Shown: positions 7,057 through 14,007 of the stretch, piece by piece | Position numbering within the stretch: the stretch's first letter is position 1 | Layout of the letters: the number at the start of each line of letters is the position of its first letter | Assembly: GCA_945907225.1 (NCBI GenBank) | Contig: CAMDSN010000014.1 | Span: 1 to 15,905, forward strand | DNA length: 15,905 nt | From: Flavobacterium psychrophilum | Lineage (GTDB): Bacteria; Bacteroidota; Bacteroidia; Flavobacteriales; Flavobacteriaceae | Reading direction: 5' to 3' | Made by a program: the position numbers and the translations under genes | The notes under the pieces: model-generated | Seen by the model: only the letters and a program-made list of their open reading frames with translations | Databases searched by the model: none | Told to the model about the DNA's origin: nothing

Positions 7057-7086
7057 TTGGTGATTTAATTTTCACATATATATTTG
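7057..7086 (+). promoter_or_regulatory. Promoter of tRNA-Thr
   Basis: TTG at 7057-7059, a 19-base spacer and TATATTTG at 7079-7086 match TTG-N17-23-TAnnTTTG. The -7 box ends 15 bases before the mature tRNA, leaving a 5' leader of about 8-10 bases for RNase P to remove. Confidence 0.75.
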
Positions 7087-7101
7087 CATAACTATTACGC
7101 T

Positions 7102-7175
7102 GCCAGCGTAGCTCAGTTGGCTAGAGCAGCTGATTTGTAATCAGCAGGTCGTGGGTTCGAGTCCCTCCGCCGGCT
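7102..7175 (+). tRNA. tRNA-Thr (anticodon UGU)
   Basis: The cloverleaf is clear: acceptor 7102-7108/7168-7174, D stem 7111-7114/7124-7127, anticodon stem 7129-7133/7141-7145 with loop TTTGTAA and anticodon TGT at 7136-7138 (reads ACA), and T loop TTCGAGT at 7156-7162. The discriminator base is U at 7175. The CCA end is not encoded (CAA follows). Two stem mismatches are visible: A4-C69 in the acceptor stem (7105 with 7171) and U50-U64 in the T stem (7152 with 7166). All other stem positions pair. It has its own promoter and terminator. Confidence 0.97.
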
Positions 7176-7176
7176 C

Positions 7177-7208
7177 AAAAAAAGGAAAGTTAAAGCTTTC
7201 CTTTTTTT
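7177..7208 (+). terminator. Terminator after tRNA-Thr
   Basis: AAAAAAAGGAAAG (7177-7189) pairs perfectly with CTTTCCTTTTTTT (7196-7208) around a TTAAAG loop. The T run gives efficient termination on the plus strand; the matching A run makes it potentially bidirectional. Confidence 0.9.
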
Positions 7209-7289
7209 ATGTCCATCATTTTTAATTTTATTAGAAATTTCTCTACCTTTAATTTGTTTATTATTTTATATTCTTAACTACAAATATTT

Positions 7290-7769
7290 ATGATTACCAC
7301 CCAACAAATTGAGTTTATGCAAGAGGCGATAGCACTTTCTATTGAAAATGTGAAATCAGGTAAAGGCGGTCCATTTGGTGCTGTAATTGTCAAAGATGGT
7401 CAGATTATCGCTCGTGGTGTAAATGGTGTAACTTCCTCAAATGATCCAACGGCCCACGCTGAAGTTGTCGCAATTCGAAATGCATGTAAAGTTTTGAAGC
7501 GTTTTCAATTAGATGGTTGCGAAATTTACACAAGTTGTGAGCCATGTCCAATGTGTTTAGGTGCGATTTATTGGGCTAGACCCGATAAAATGTATTTTGC
7601 CAACACAAAAAGTGATGCCGCAAGAATCAATTTTGATGATCAATTTATATATGAAGAATTGGAGTTGCCTTTTCAAAAAAGAAAATTAGTAACAATCCAG
7701 ATGATGAATAAAGAGGCTTTAGAAGCTTTTACACTTTGGGACGAAGACCAAAGTAAAACTAAATATTAG
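7290..7769 (+). CDS. guaD: Guanine deaminase (cytidine deaminase-like fold)
   Basis: Hydrolyses guanine to xanthine in purine salvage. This 159-aa protein belongs to the cytidine/deoxycytidylate deaminase superfamily. TAHAEVVAIRNACKVL supplies zinc ligand H56 and proton shuttle E58; SCEPCPMCLGAIYWARP supplies zinc ligands C86 and C89. The N-terminal GGPFGAVIVKDG, the SNDPTAHAEV stretch, the DAARINFDD segment and the C-terminal W...KTKY tail closely follow Bacillus subtilis GuaD rather than the tRNA adenosine deaminase TadA, which lacks that tail. It begins 81 bases after the tRNA terminator. A weak promoter-like TACCTTTA lies at 7244-7251. The main alternative is another nucleobase or nucleoside deaminase of the same clan. 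Confidence 0.87.
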   Translation: MITTQQIEFMQEAIALSIENVKSGKGGPFGAVIVKDGQIIARGVNGVTSSNDPTAHAEVVAIRNACKVLKRFQLDGCEIYTSCEPCPMCLGAIYWARPDKMYFANTKSDAARINFDDQFIYEELELPFQKRKLVTIQMMNKEALEAFTLWDEDQSKTKY

Positions 7770-7847
7770 TTACTTGTTTTATTAATCATATATTCAGTGG
7801 CTTACGTAAAGCTTTTTTAAAGGAATTAAAAATTTTATTATTTTAAA

Positions 7848-8453
7848 ATGATTATGTTATTTCCAGAGGACATTGCAAAATTTGACTTGGTTGATGCCGA
7901 CATATCTTATTATTCTAATTTTTTTGAAGGTGTTGAAGCAGCCGAATTATTTCAGAAACTTGAGAACGAAACACCATGGCAACACGATAGTATAACTGTT
8001 TATGGTAAAAAATATATGCAACCTAGACTGACAGCACTTTTTGGAAATGAAGGGATGCCATATAAATATTCTTCAATTTTAATGCACCCAAATTCATGGA
8101 CTCCATTATTGCAAAATATTAAAATCAGAGTTGAAAAAATATGCAAAGTCGAATTTACCTCTGTTTTAATAAATTATTACCGCGACGGAAAAGATAGTAA
8201 TGGTTGGCATGCCGATAATGAAAGTGAACTTGGACAAAATCCTATTATTGCATCTTTAAGTTTTGGTGCCGAACGGTTTTTTCATCTGAAGCACAATACG
8301 AATAAAGATTTAAAAGTAAAGTTAAAATTGGAATCGGGAAGTTTACTTATAATGCAGGGCCCTACCCAACATTTTTGGAAACATCAAATTCCCAAAGTAA
8401 CGACAAATGTAGGGCCGAGAATTAATCTTACTTTTAGAATAATTAAAGGTTAG
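7848..8453 (+). CDS. alkB: AlkB-like Fe(II)/2-oxoglutarate dioxygenase
   Basis: Probably removes alkyl adducts from DNA or RNA bases by oxidative demethylation. The 201-aa protein has the double-stranded beta-helix core of AlkB proteins. Iron ligands are H121 and D123 in GWHADNE and H179 in FWKHQIPK. The 2-oxoglutarate-binding signature RINLTFR supplies R191, N193 and R197. Its size and the HADNE and WKH.IPK motifs are closer to the ALKBH2/3-like group than to E. coli AlkB. ATGs at 7848 and 7854 are both possible. No strong promoter was seen in the 78 bases after guaD, so the two may be co-transcribed. The second copy of the palindromic repeat starts 12 bases after its stop and may act as its 3' hairpin. 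Confidence 0.9.
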   Translation: MIMLFPEDIAKFDLVDADISYYSNFFEGVEAAELFQKLENETPWQHDSITVYGKKYMQPRLTALFGNEGMPYKYSSILMHPNSWTPLLQNIKIRVEKICKVEFTSVLINYYRDGKDSNGWHADNESELGQNPIIASLSFGAERFFHLKHNTNKDLKVKLKLESGSLLIMQGPTQHFWKHQIPKVTTNVGPRINLTFRIIKG

Positions 8454-8464
8454 TATTTATAAAG

Positions 8465-8573
8465 CCCGTTGGGTGTAATTAATCAAAATCTTTTAGTAAT
8501 AGATTTTTTGCTGGAAATTTATATTCAATTTTATTGAATACAAATTGGCCAAAAAAATAATTATACCTAACAG
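8465..8573. repeat. Palindromic MITE-like repeat, copy 2, uninterrupted
   Basis: This is a second copy, in reverse orientation, of the element at 2775-2961. The left end CCCGTTGGGTGTAATTA (8465-8481) is identical to the left end of copy 1. The following 50 bases match the reverse complement of copy 1's right half with very few changes. The right end, TAATTATACCTAACAG (8558-8573), is a diverged version of the inverted terminal repeat, with several C-to-T or G-to-A changes. The middle is a small palindrome, TATTCAAT (8522-8529) with ATTGAATA (8533-8540), at the place where copy 1 carries the extra segment of about 70 bases. No clear target duplication was found. It encodes no protein and lies between alkB and the DUF2805 gene. 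Confidence 0.83.
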
Positions 8574-8680
8574 ATTAAATTTATTAAAAAAAAAGGAGTC
8601 GTTTTATAAAACTAATTATTATTTTTATTAATATTGAAATCAAATTAATCATTAAGAAATATTAAATTGCTTTTACAGAA

Positions 8681-8953
8681 ATGAAAAAAAGTAGACTAGT
8701 TGAACTTGACAATGAAGAATTAGAAAGAATTGTCAGTATGGCTCAAGAAGAACGAAAGCCATTTGAGGTAATAAAAGAAGAGTTTGGACTTACGGAGAAT
8801 GAAGTTGCTGAATTGATGAAAAAGCGTCTTCAAAAAGATAAATTCGAACTTTGGAAAAAGAAAGCCGTGGGGAGTAAGCCAAAACCAAAACCGATTATTG
8901 ATGATTTTGATGATTTAGATAGTAAATACTACATTAAGAATAAGTTTGATTAA
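8681..8953 (+). CDS. DUF2805 / TIGR03643 family protein
   Basis: A 90-aa member of the small DUF2805 (TIGR03643) family, whose function is not established. Residues 10-56 carry the family core: LERIVSMAQEERKPFEVI, then the helix-turn-helix-like FGLTENEVAELMKKRL, then a K..FELWKKK segment. The arrangement resembles a DNA- or RNA-binding HTH, but that role is an inference. The C-terminal tail (about 64-90) is low in complexity, with alternating KPKPKP and an acidic DDFDDLD stretch ending in an aromatic and basic tail. There is no signal peptide. It stands alone: the repeat copy lies upstream and a strong terminator directly follows, its stem beginning inside the stop codon. The promoter was not identified. 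Confidence 0.88.
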   Translation: MKKSRLVELDNEELERIVSMAQEERKPFEVIKEEFGLTENEVAELMKKRLQKDKFELWKKKAVGSKPKPKPIIDDFDDLDSKYYIKNKFD

Positions 8954-8984
8954 AAATGACTCTTGATCTTCAAGAGTCATTTTT
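8952..8984 (+). terminator. Terminator after the DUF2805 gene
   Basis: AAAAATGACTCTTGA (8952-8966) pairs perfectly over 15 bp with TCAAGAGTCATTTTT (8970-8984) around a TCT loop. The stem overlaps the stop codon by two bases. The flanking A and T runs make it potentially bidirectional. Confidence 0.92.
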
Positions 8985-9044
8985 GTTTTAATTATTTTTT
9001 GTTAATCATATCAAAAAAAGAGATATAATTAAGCAGCTATTAAT

Positions 9045-9052
9045 TAATTTTG
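9045..9052 (+). promoter_or_regulatory. -7 promoter element of the M61 peptidase gene
   Basis: TAATTTTG matches TAnnTTTG and ends 25 bases before the ATG at 9078. No TTG stands at a proper -33 spacing. Confidence 0.55.
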
Positions 9053-9077
9053 TCAATTCTTATAATAAAATATCAAT

Positions 9078-10937
9078 ATGATTAGACTTTTAACTTCCTT
9101 GTCCTTAATAATTTTTGGGAGCAATATTACTTTTGCTCAATCAAACTTAAACCAAGTTTTTGCAACTATTGATTTAAACAACGTGAAAAATGACAGGGTA
9201 AATGTCATAATTACCCCACCGAAGTTTACAACTAACGAAATTATTTTTCATATTCCAAAGACTGTCCCAGGAACCTATTCAATAGATAATTACGGAAAAT
9301 TAATAGAAGAATTTAAGGCGCTTGGTAAAAATGGAGAAGAATTAAAATCAACAAAAATTGGTGAAAATTCATGGAAAATTTTTGATGGTAAATCCTTATC
9401 TAAAGTCACATATTATGTTAATGATACCTATGATTCTGAGGTAGGATCTGGTTTTGGCAAAGATGATATATTTTCTCCAGCAGGAATTAATATACTCTCA
9501 GGTAAGAATTTTGTAGTAAACAATCATGGATTTATTGGCTATTTTGAAGACCAACGGCTGTTAACTGAATTGCCATATACGGTTTCAATTTCACACCCTG
9601 CCAATTTATTCGGTGCCACTTCATTAGTTGACAAAAATAGTAGTAGGACTGAGGATGTATTTACTGTAAATAGATATTTTGAGCTAACTGATAACCCAAT
9701 AATGTATTCAGATTCTGCCTATGAAACATTTATGGTTGAGGGAATGGAAATCGTATTTAGTGTTTATTCTCCAAACGGGATACACACTGCAAAAAGTTTA
9801 CTTCCTTTTTTAGAGCAAACGATGCGAGCTCAAAAAGCTTTTTTGGGTGACATAAACTCAAATAAACGCTACACTGTTTTATTGTATTTGTCAGATATGT
9901 CTAAAAATGATGCTAAGGGATTTGGCGCGTTAGAACATCATACTTCAACTACAGTAGTTTTTCCTGAATCTATGGATGCTAATTCGTTAGGAGAGCAGTT
10001 AAAAGATGTTGTTTCTCATGAGTTTTTTCACACAGTTACTCCGTTGTGTATTCATGCTAAGGAAATTCATTTTTTTGATTATAACAACCCAAAAATGTCA
10101 AAACATTTATGGCTTTATGAAGGTGTTACGGAATACTTTGCCAATTTATTTCAAGTGAACCAAGGATTAATTTCCGATTCTGAATTTTACGAAAGGATGT
10201 CGGGAAAAATAGCTAATGCTTCTTCCTTAAATGACAAGATGTCTTTCACTGAAATGAGTGCCAATGTATTAGAAGAACCCTATAAAGAACAATACTTAAA
10301 TGTGTATGAAAAAGGAGCTTTAATTGGAATGTGTATAGATATTATTATTCGTCAAAAGAGTAATGGTGTTAGAGGAATTAAAGATTTAATGAGAGATTTA
10401 TCCAATTTATATGGTGTTGATAAACCATTTGATGATGAAGCGCTTTTTGGTAAAATTACTGAGTTAACCTATCCTGAGGTTGGGGTGTTTTTGAATAGCC
10501 ATGTGGCAGGAGGGAAGCCTATAAATTATGATTATTATTTTTCTATAATGGGGATTTCAAAAGCAACAATTAAGGTTCCTGCTAATCCATTTCTTAAGAA
10601 TAAAATGGTTCCCTATATATCTGTAAATCCAGCTAATAAAGAGATTCTTGTTGTTGCTGATACTCAGTTGAATAGTTTTATGACAACTTTAGGTCTTAAA
10701 GGAGATGATGTTATTTTGGCCTTTAATGATGTTTCTTATAGCCTTGATAATATCTATGATTTAATAACGCAAAGTCAAAATTGGCAAACAGATGATCCCA
10801 TTTCAGTTAAAATCAAAAGACAAGGAAATGAACAAATCATCACCGGAAAGATAAAATTGGATTATGAAGATGAAGAAGGTTTGAAATTTAATGACGATTC
10901 AAAAAAAACTTTAAATAATTCTTGGTTAAAAGGATAA
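9078..10937 (+). CDS. Secreted M61-family metallopeptidase with C-terminal PDZ-like domain
   Basis: A zinc aminopeptidase-like enzyme of family M61 (glycyl aminopeptidase group), probably periplasmic or exported. Residues 1-20 form a Sec signal peptide with a likely cut at FA|QS. The N-terminal beta domain (about 25-210) is typical of the family and includes the PGTYSIDNYGK segment. The catalytic part has GALEH (283-287) and HEFFH with zinc ligands H314 and H318 and catalytic E315, followed by WLYEGVTEYF with third ligand E348. Residues about 520-605 form a degenerate PDZ-like module (LKGDDVILAFND...). The length of 619 aa fits. I see no type IX secretion C-terminal domain. It has its own promoter and terminator, so it is monocistronic. 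The substrate cannot be told from sequence. Confidence 0.93.
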   Translation: MIRLLTSLSLIIFGSNITFAQSNLNQVFATIDLNNVKNDRVNVIITPPKFTTNEIIFHIPKTVPGTYSIDNYGKLIEEFKALGKNGEELKSTKIGENSWKIFDGKSLSKVTYYVNDTYDSEVGSGFGKDDIFSPAGINILSGKNFVVNNHGFIGYFEDQRLLTELPYTVSISHPANLFGATSLVDKNSSRTEDVFTVNRYFELTDNPIMYSDSAYETFMVEGMEIVFSVYSPNGIHTAKSLLPFLEQTMRAQKAFLGDINSNKRYTVLLYLSDMSKNDAKGFGALEHHTSTTVVFPESMDANSLGEQLKDVVSHEFFHTVTPLCIHAKEIHFFDYNNPKMSKHLWLYEGVTEYFANLFQVNQGLISDSEFYERMSGKIANASSLNDKMSFTEMSANVLEEPYKEQYLNVYEKGALIGMCIDIIIRQKSNGVRGIKDLMRDLSNLYGVDKPFDDEALFGKITELTYPEVGVFLNSHVAGGKPINYDYYFSIMGISKATIKVPANPFLKNKMVPYISVNPANKEILVVADTQLNSFMTTLGLKGDDVILAFNDVSYSLDNIYDLITQSQNWQTDDPISVKIKRQGNEQIITGKIKLDYEDEEGLKFNDDSKKTLNNSWLKG

Positions 10938-10961
10938 TCCGATTGAAACAAATCATTAATC

Positions 10962-10994
10962 CCTCAATTTGGCAACCAAATTGAGGTTTTTTTT
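10962..10994 (+). terminator. Terminator after the M61 peptidase gene
   Basis: CCTCAATTTGG (10962-10972) pairs perfectly with CCAAATTGAGG (10976-10986) around a CAA loop, followed by eight T. It lies 25 bases after the stop and separates this gene from the lipoprotein gene downstream. Confidence 0.95.
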
Positions 10995-11018
10995 AGTATT
11001 ATTGTTGAAAATAATAAT

Positions 11019-11759
11019 ATGCAAAAATTAAATTTTCATCATTTTTCTCTACTGCTAATTGTTGTTTTGTTTTTTCTAATTACTTTGAATTCCTGCAATG
11101 ATATAAAATCTACTAAAAATTTTGTTTTAACAGGAAATATTAAAGGTTTAAAAAGTGGTGTTTTATATATTCAAAGGGTAAAAGATACAGTTTTAGTAGC
11201 TATTGATACTATAAAAATTGATGGTGATTCCCGTTTTATAAGTGAGTTTAATTTAGACTCACCAGAGATGTTGTATTTGTTTTTGGACAGAGGCATAACC
11301 AATTCTTTAGATAATAATATCGCATTCTTTGCCGAAAAAGGAAAAATGAATATTGAGACTTCTCTCGACTTTTTTACTGCCGACGCTGTAATCACAGGAT
11401 CTAAAAATCAAGAACTCTATGAAGAGTATAAAAAAGTAGTTTCAAATTATGTAGACCAAGATTTAATTTTAATAGAAAATAAAGTAAATGCTTATAAATC
11501 AAAAAAAATGGATGAGGTTGAAAGTATTGATGAAAAGCAAAAAGGCATTCAGAAAAGAAAATACTTATATACTACAAATTTTGCAGTCAATTACGGTAAT
11601 TATGAAGTTGCTCCCTATGTTGCATTGGATGAAATATATGATATTAATTTGAAGTACATGGATACCATCCAAAAATCTATGACAAAGAAGGTAGCAAATT
11701 CATTGTATGGTAAAAAACTTATTAGATTCATTGCATCAAGAAAAAAAGATGAACAATAA
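11019..11759 (+). CDS. DUF4369-type lipoprotein
   Basis: A predicted envelope lipoprotein of 246 aa. The N-terminus has a hydrophobic stretch (about 9-22) followed by LNSC, so Cys26 is the likely acylation site. Residues about 35-130 resemble the DUF4369 beta-sandwich (FVLTGNIKGLKSGVLYIQR, then an extended VIDTIKIDGD-like strand and FFAEKGKMNIE). This domain usually precedes a thioredoxin/TlpA-like domain in Bacteroidota proteins. Here the remainder (about 130-246) is a K/E-rich helical segment with no CxxC and no room for a thioredoxin fold, so it is either a short family member or has lost that domain. No promoter was recognised in the short gap after the M61 terminator. The radical SAM gene starts 27 bases downstream, so the two may share a transcript. 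Specific function unknown. Confidence 0.82.
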   Translation: MQKLNFHHFSLLLIVVLFFLITLNSCNDIKSTKNFVLTGNIKGLKSGVLYIQRVKDTVLVAIDTIKIDGDSRFISEFNLDSPEMLYLFLDRGITNSLDNNIAFFAEKGKMNIETSLDFFTADAVITGSKNQELYEEYKKVVSNYVDQDLILIENKVNAYKSKKMDEVESIDEKQKGIQKRKYLYTTNFAVNYGNYEVAPYVALDEIYDINLKYMDTIQKSMTKKVANSLYGKKLIRFIASRKKDEQ

Positions 11760-11786
11760 TATTCTATTTTTTATTTTCAAAATCCG

Positions 11787-13985
11787 ATGAAAGAACTTTT
11801 ATTAATTACTCCTCCCTTCACACAGCTCAATACGCCTTATCCCGCTACGGCATATTTGAAAGGATTTTTGAATACCAAATTCATTTCATCATTTCAAATG
11901 GATTTAGGAATAGAAGTTATTTTAGAACTTTTATCTGAAAATGGATTGAAAGACATTTTCAACTATGCCGAGAATAGAGTCATTTCGGATTCAAATTTAA
12001 AACGAATTTACTCCTTACGACAAGAATATATAGCCACAATAAATCCAGTAATAGAATTTTTACAAGGTAAAAATCAAACGATTTCTCGTTTAATTTGTTC
12101 AGAGAACTTTTTGCCTCAAGCCTCAAGATTTCAACTTTTAGATGACATGGAATGGGCTTTTGGGACTATGGGAATACAAGATAAAGCAAAACATTTTGCC
12201 ACTCTGTATCTTGAAGACATTTCAGACTTTATAAGAGAAACTATAGACGAAAATTTTGGTTTTAGTAGGTATGCAGAGCGATTGGGAAGGAGTGCTAACT
12301 CTTTTGACGAAATCTACAACTTTCTTCAAATGCCTCAAACATATATAGATTCGATTGCCTTACAAATTTTAGAAAAAAATTTGAAAAAGTGTCAGCCCAA
12401 ATTAGTTTTAATTTCAGTTCCCTTTCCCGGTAATTTATATAGTGCTTTCCGATGTGCTAAATATATAAAATCGGTTTATCCCGAAATAAAAATTGCAATG
12501 GGAGGGGGATTTCCAAATACCGAGTTGCGCAGTCTCAAAGACAAACGTGTTTTTGAATTCTTTGATTATATTACATTAGACGATGGCGAGTTGCCGGTTG
12601 AACTATTGTATAATCATTTGTGTCAATCAAAACATCCTGGAATAGATGAAGGGGAGTTCAAACGCACTTTCCTCCTTCAAAATGATTTAGTAGTTTATAA
12701 AAACAATGCTGCCAAATTGGATTATAAGCAAAAGGATCTTGGCACTCCTGATTATTCTGATTTGCATTTAGATAATTATATTTCAGTAATAGAAATTGCA
12801 AATCCAATGCATAGTTTGTGGAGTGATGGACGCTGGAATAAGCTAACTATGGCTCATGGATGTTATTGGGGAAAGTGTACTTTTTGTGATATTTCTTTAG
12901 ATTATATTAAACTTTACGAACCTATTGCTGCCAAAATTTTAGTTGATAGAATGGAAGTAATAATAGCACAAACAGGGGATAATGGTTTTCATTTTGTTGA
13001 TGAAGCTGCACCCCCGGCATTAATGCGTGATGTAGCATTAGAAATTCTTCGCAGAAAATTAGTGGTAACGTGGTGGACAAATATTCGTTTTGAAAAAAGT
13101 TTTACCTATGATTTGTGTAAGTTACTACAAGCTTCAGGATGCATTGCAGTATCCGGGGGATTGGAAGTAGCTTCTGATAGATTATTGGAATTAATTAAAA
13201 AAGGGGTAACAGTTGAACAAGTTGCACAAGTCACAAGAAATTTTACAGAAGCGGGAATTATGGTGCATGCTTATTTAATGTATGGATATCCCACGCAAAC
13301 TATCCAAGAAACTATAGACAGTCTCGAAGTGGTTAGACAATTGTTCGAACAAAATATTTTACAATCGGGCTTTTGGCATCAATTTGCGATGACAGCTCAT
13401 AGTCCTGTGGGTATGTCTCCCGACGATTATGGAGTTTTACCTGAAGAGAAAGAAATATTTTTTGCGAATAATGATATTCAATTTAAAGACAAAACCGGTT
13501 TAGATCATAATTTGTTCAGTTTTGGCTTAAAAAAATCACTTTTCAATTATATGCATGGAATTTGCATAGATTATGATCTTCAAGAATGGTTCGATTTTAA
13601 AATCCCTAATACTACAATTTCTCCCGATCATATTCTTTCATGTCTCGAGGACAAAACTAATTTTGAGATAAAGCCATCTGCTAAAATTATATGGATTGGT
13701 GGACTGCCAATAGCCGAGTCTTATCTTAAATCTAGAAAAGGGAGTTCTTGGGAAATGACGAGATTAACATTTCACAATAAACGAGATAATATAGAAATTT
13801 TATTAGAAAAAGATAAAGCTGAATGGCTTATTAATTCACTTGGATTAATAAGTATTTTTACTGGAGAATCTACAACTTTTGCAAAATTAAAATTAGATTT
13901 TGAAAAGCAATTTGATGATTTTGAATTGTTTTGGTATTCAAAACCCTTGCTTCAATTGAGGAGGAGTGGTTTATTAACTGTTTAA
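11787..13985 (+). CDS. Radical SAM protein with B12-binding-like N-terminal region
   Basis: A 732-aa member of the group with a cobalamin-binding-like Rossmann domain followed by a radical SAM barrel. The N-terminus (LLLITPPFTQLNTPYPATAYL) and residues about 195-285 (LVLISVPFPGN, then MGGGFPN from residue 238 and a DDGE segment) look like the B12-binding-type fold, but I see no DxHxxG cobalamin ligand motif. The iron-sulfur motif is in HGCYWGKCTFCD: C359, C364 and C367, spaced CX4CX2C instead of the canonical CX3CX2C. GGLEVASDRLLELIKKGVT and MYGYPTQTIQETIDSL are typical downstream radical SAM strands. The C-terminal 150 residues match nothing I recognise. Substrate unknown; no peptide precursor gene is seen beside it. 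It is convergent with rimO with 22 bases between, and probably follows the DUF4369 gene on one transcript. Confidence 0.88.
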   Translation: MKELLLITPPFTQLNTPYPATAYLKGFLNTKFISSFQMDLGIEVILELLSENGLKDIFNYAENRVISDSNLKRIYSLRQEYIATINPVIEFLQGKNQTISRLICSENFLPQASRFQLLDDMEWAFGTMGIQDKAKHFATLYLEDISDFIRETIDENFGFSRYAERLGRSANSFDEIYNFLQMPQTYIDSIALQILEKNLKKCQPKLVLISVPFPGNLYSAFRCAKYIKSVYPEIKIAMGGGFPNTELRSLKDKRVFEFFDYITLDDGELPVELLYNHLCQSKHPGIDEGEFKRTFLLQNDLVVYKNNAAKLDYKQKDLGTPDYSDLHLDNYISVIEIANPMHSLWSDGRWNKLTMAHGCYWGKCTFCDISLDYIKLYEPIAAKILVDRMEVIIAQTGDNGFHFVDEAAPPALMRDVALEILRRKLVVTWWTNIRFEKSFTYDLCKLLQASGCIAVSGGLEVASDRLLELIKKGVTVEQVAQVTRNFTEAGIMVHAYLMYGYPTQTIQETIDSLEVVRQLFEQNILQSGFWHQFAMTAHSPVGMSPDDYGVLPEEKEIFFANNDIQFKDKTGLDHNLFSFGLKKSLFNYMHGICIDYDLQEWFDFKIPNTTISPDHILSCLEDKTNFEIKPSAKIIWIGGLPIAESYLKSRKGSSWEMTRLTFHNKRDNIEILLEKDKAEWLINSLGLISIFTGESTTFAKLKLDFEKQFDDFELFWYSKPLLQLRRSGLLTV

Positions 13986-14007
13986 TATGATAAAGCTATA
14001 TTTTAAG

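Noticed and set aside
11171..11395. Minus-strand open frame of 74 codons inside the DUF4369 gene
   Set aside because: Antisense shadow of a lipoprotein gene with a clear signal; no promoter element upstream and no family match.
12859..12890. A frameshift explaining the unusual CX4CX2C motif
   Set aside because: The frame is continuous and protein-like on both sides, and the flanking residues (HGCYWGKCTFCD) fit radical SAM proteins; one extra codon in frame is not a frameshift.
11787..13985. A RiPP-type peptide modification locus around the radical SAM gene
   Set aside because: No short precursor-like peptide, transporter or protease gene is adjacent; the upstream gene is a 246-aa lipoprotein and the downstream gene is rimO.
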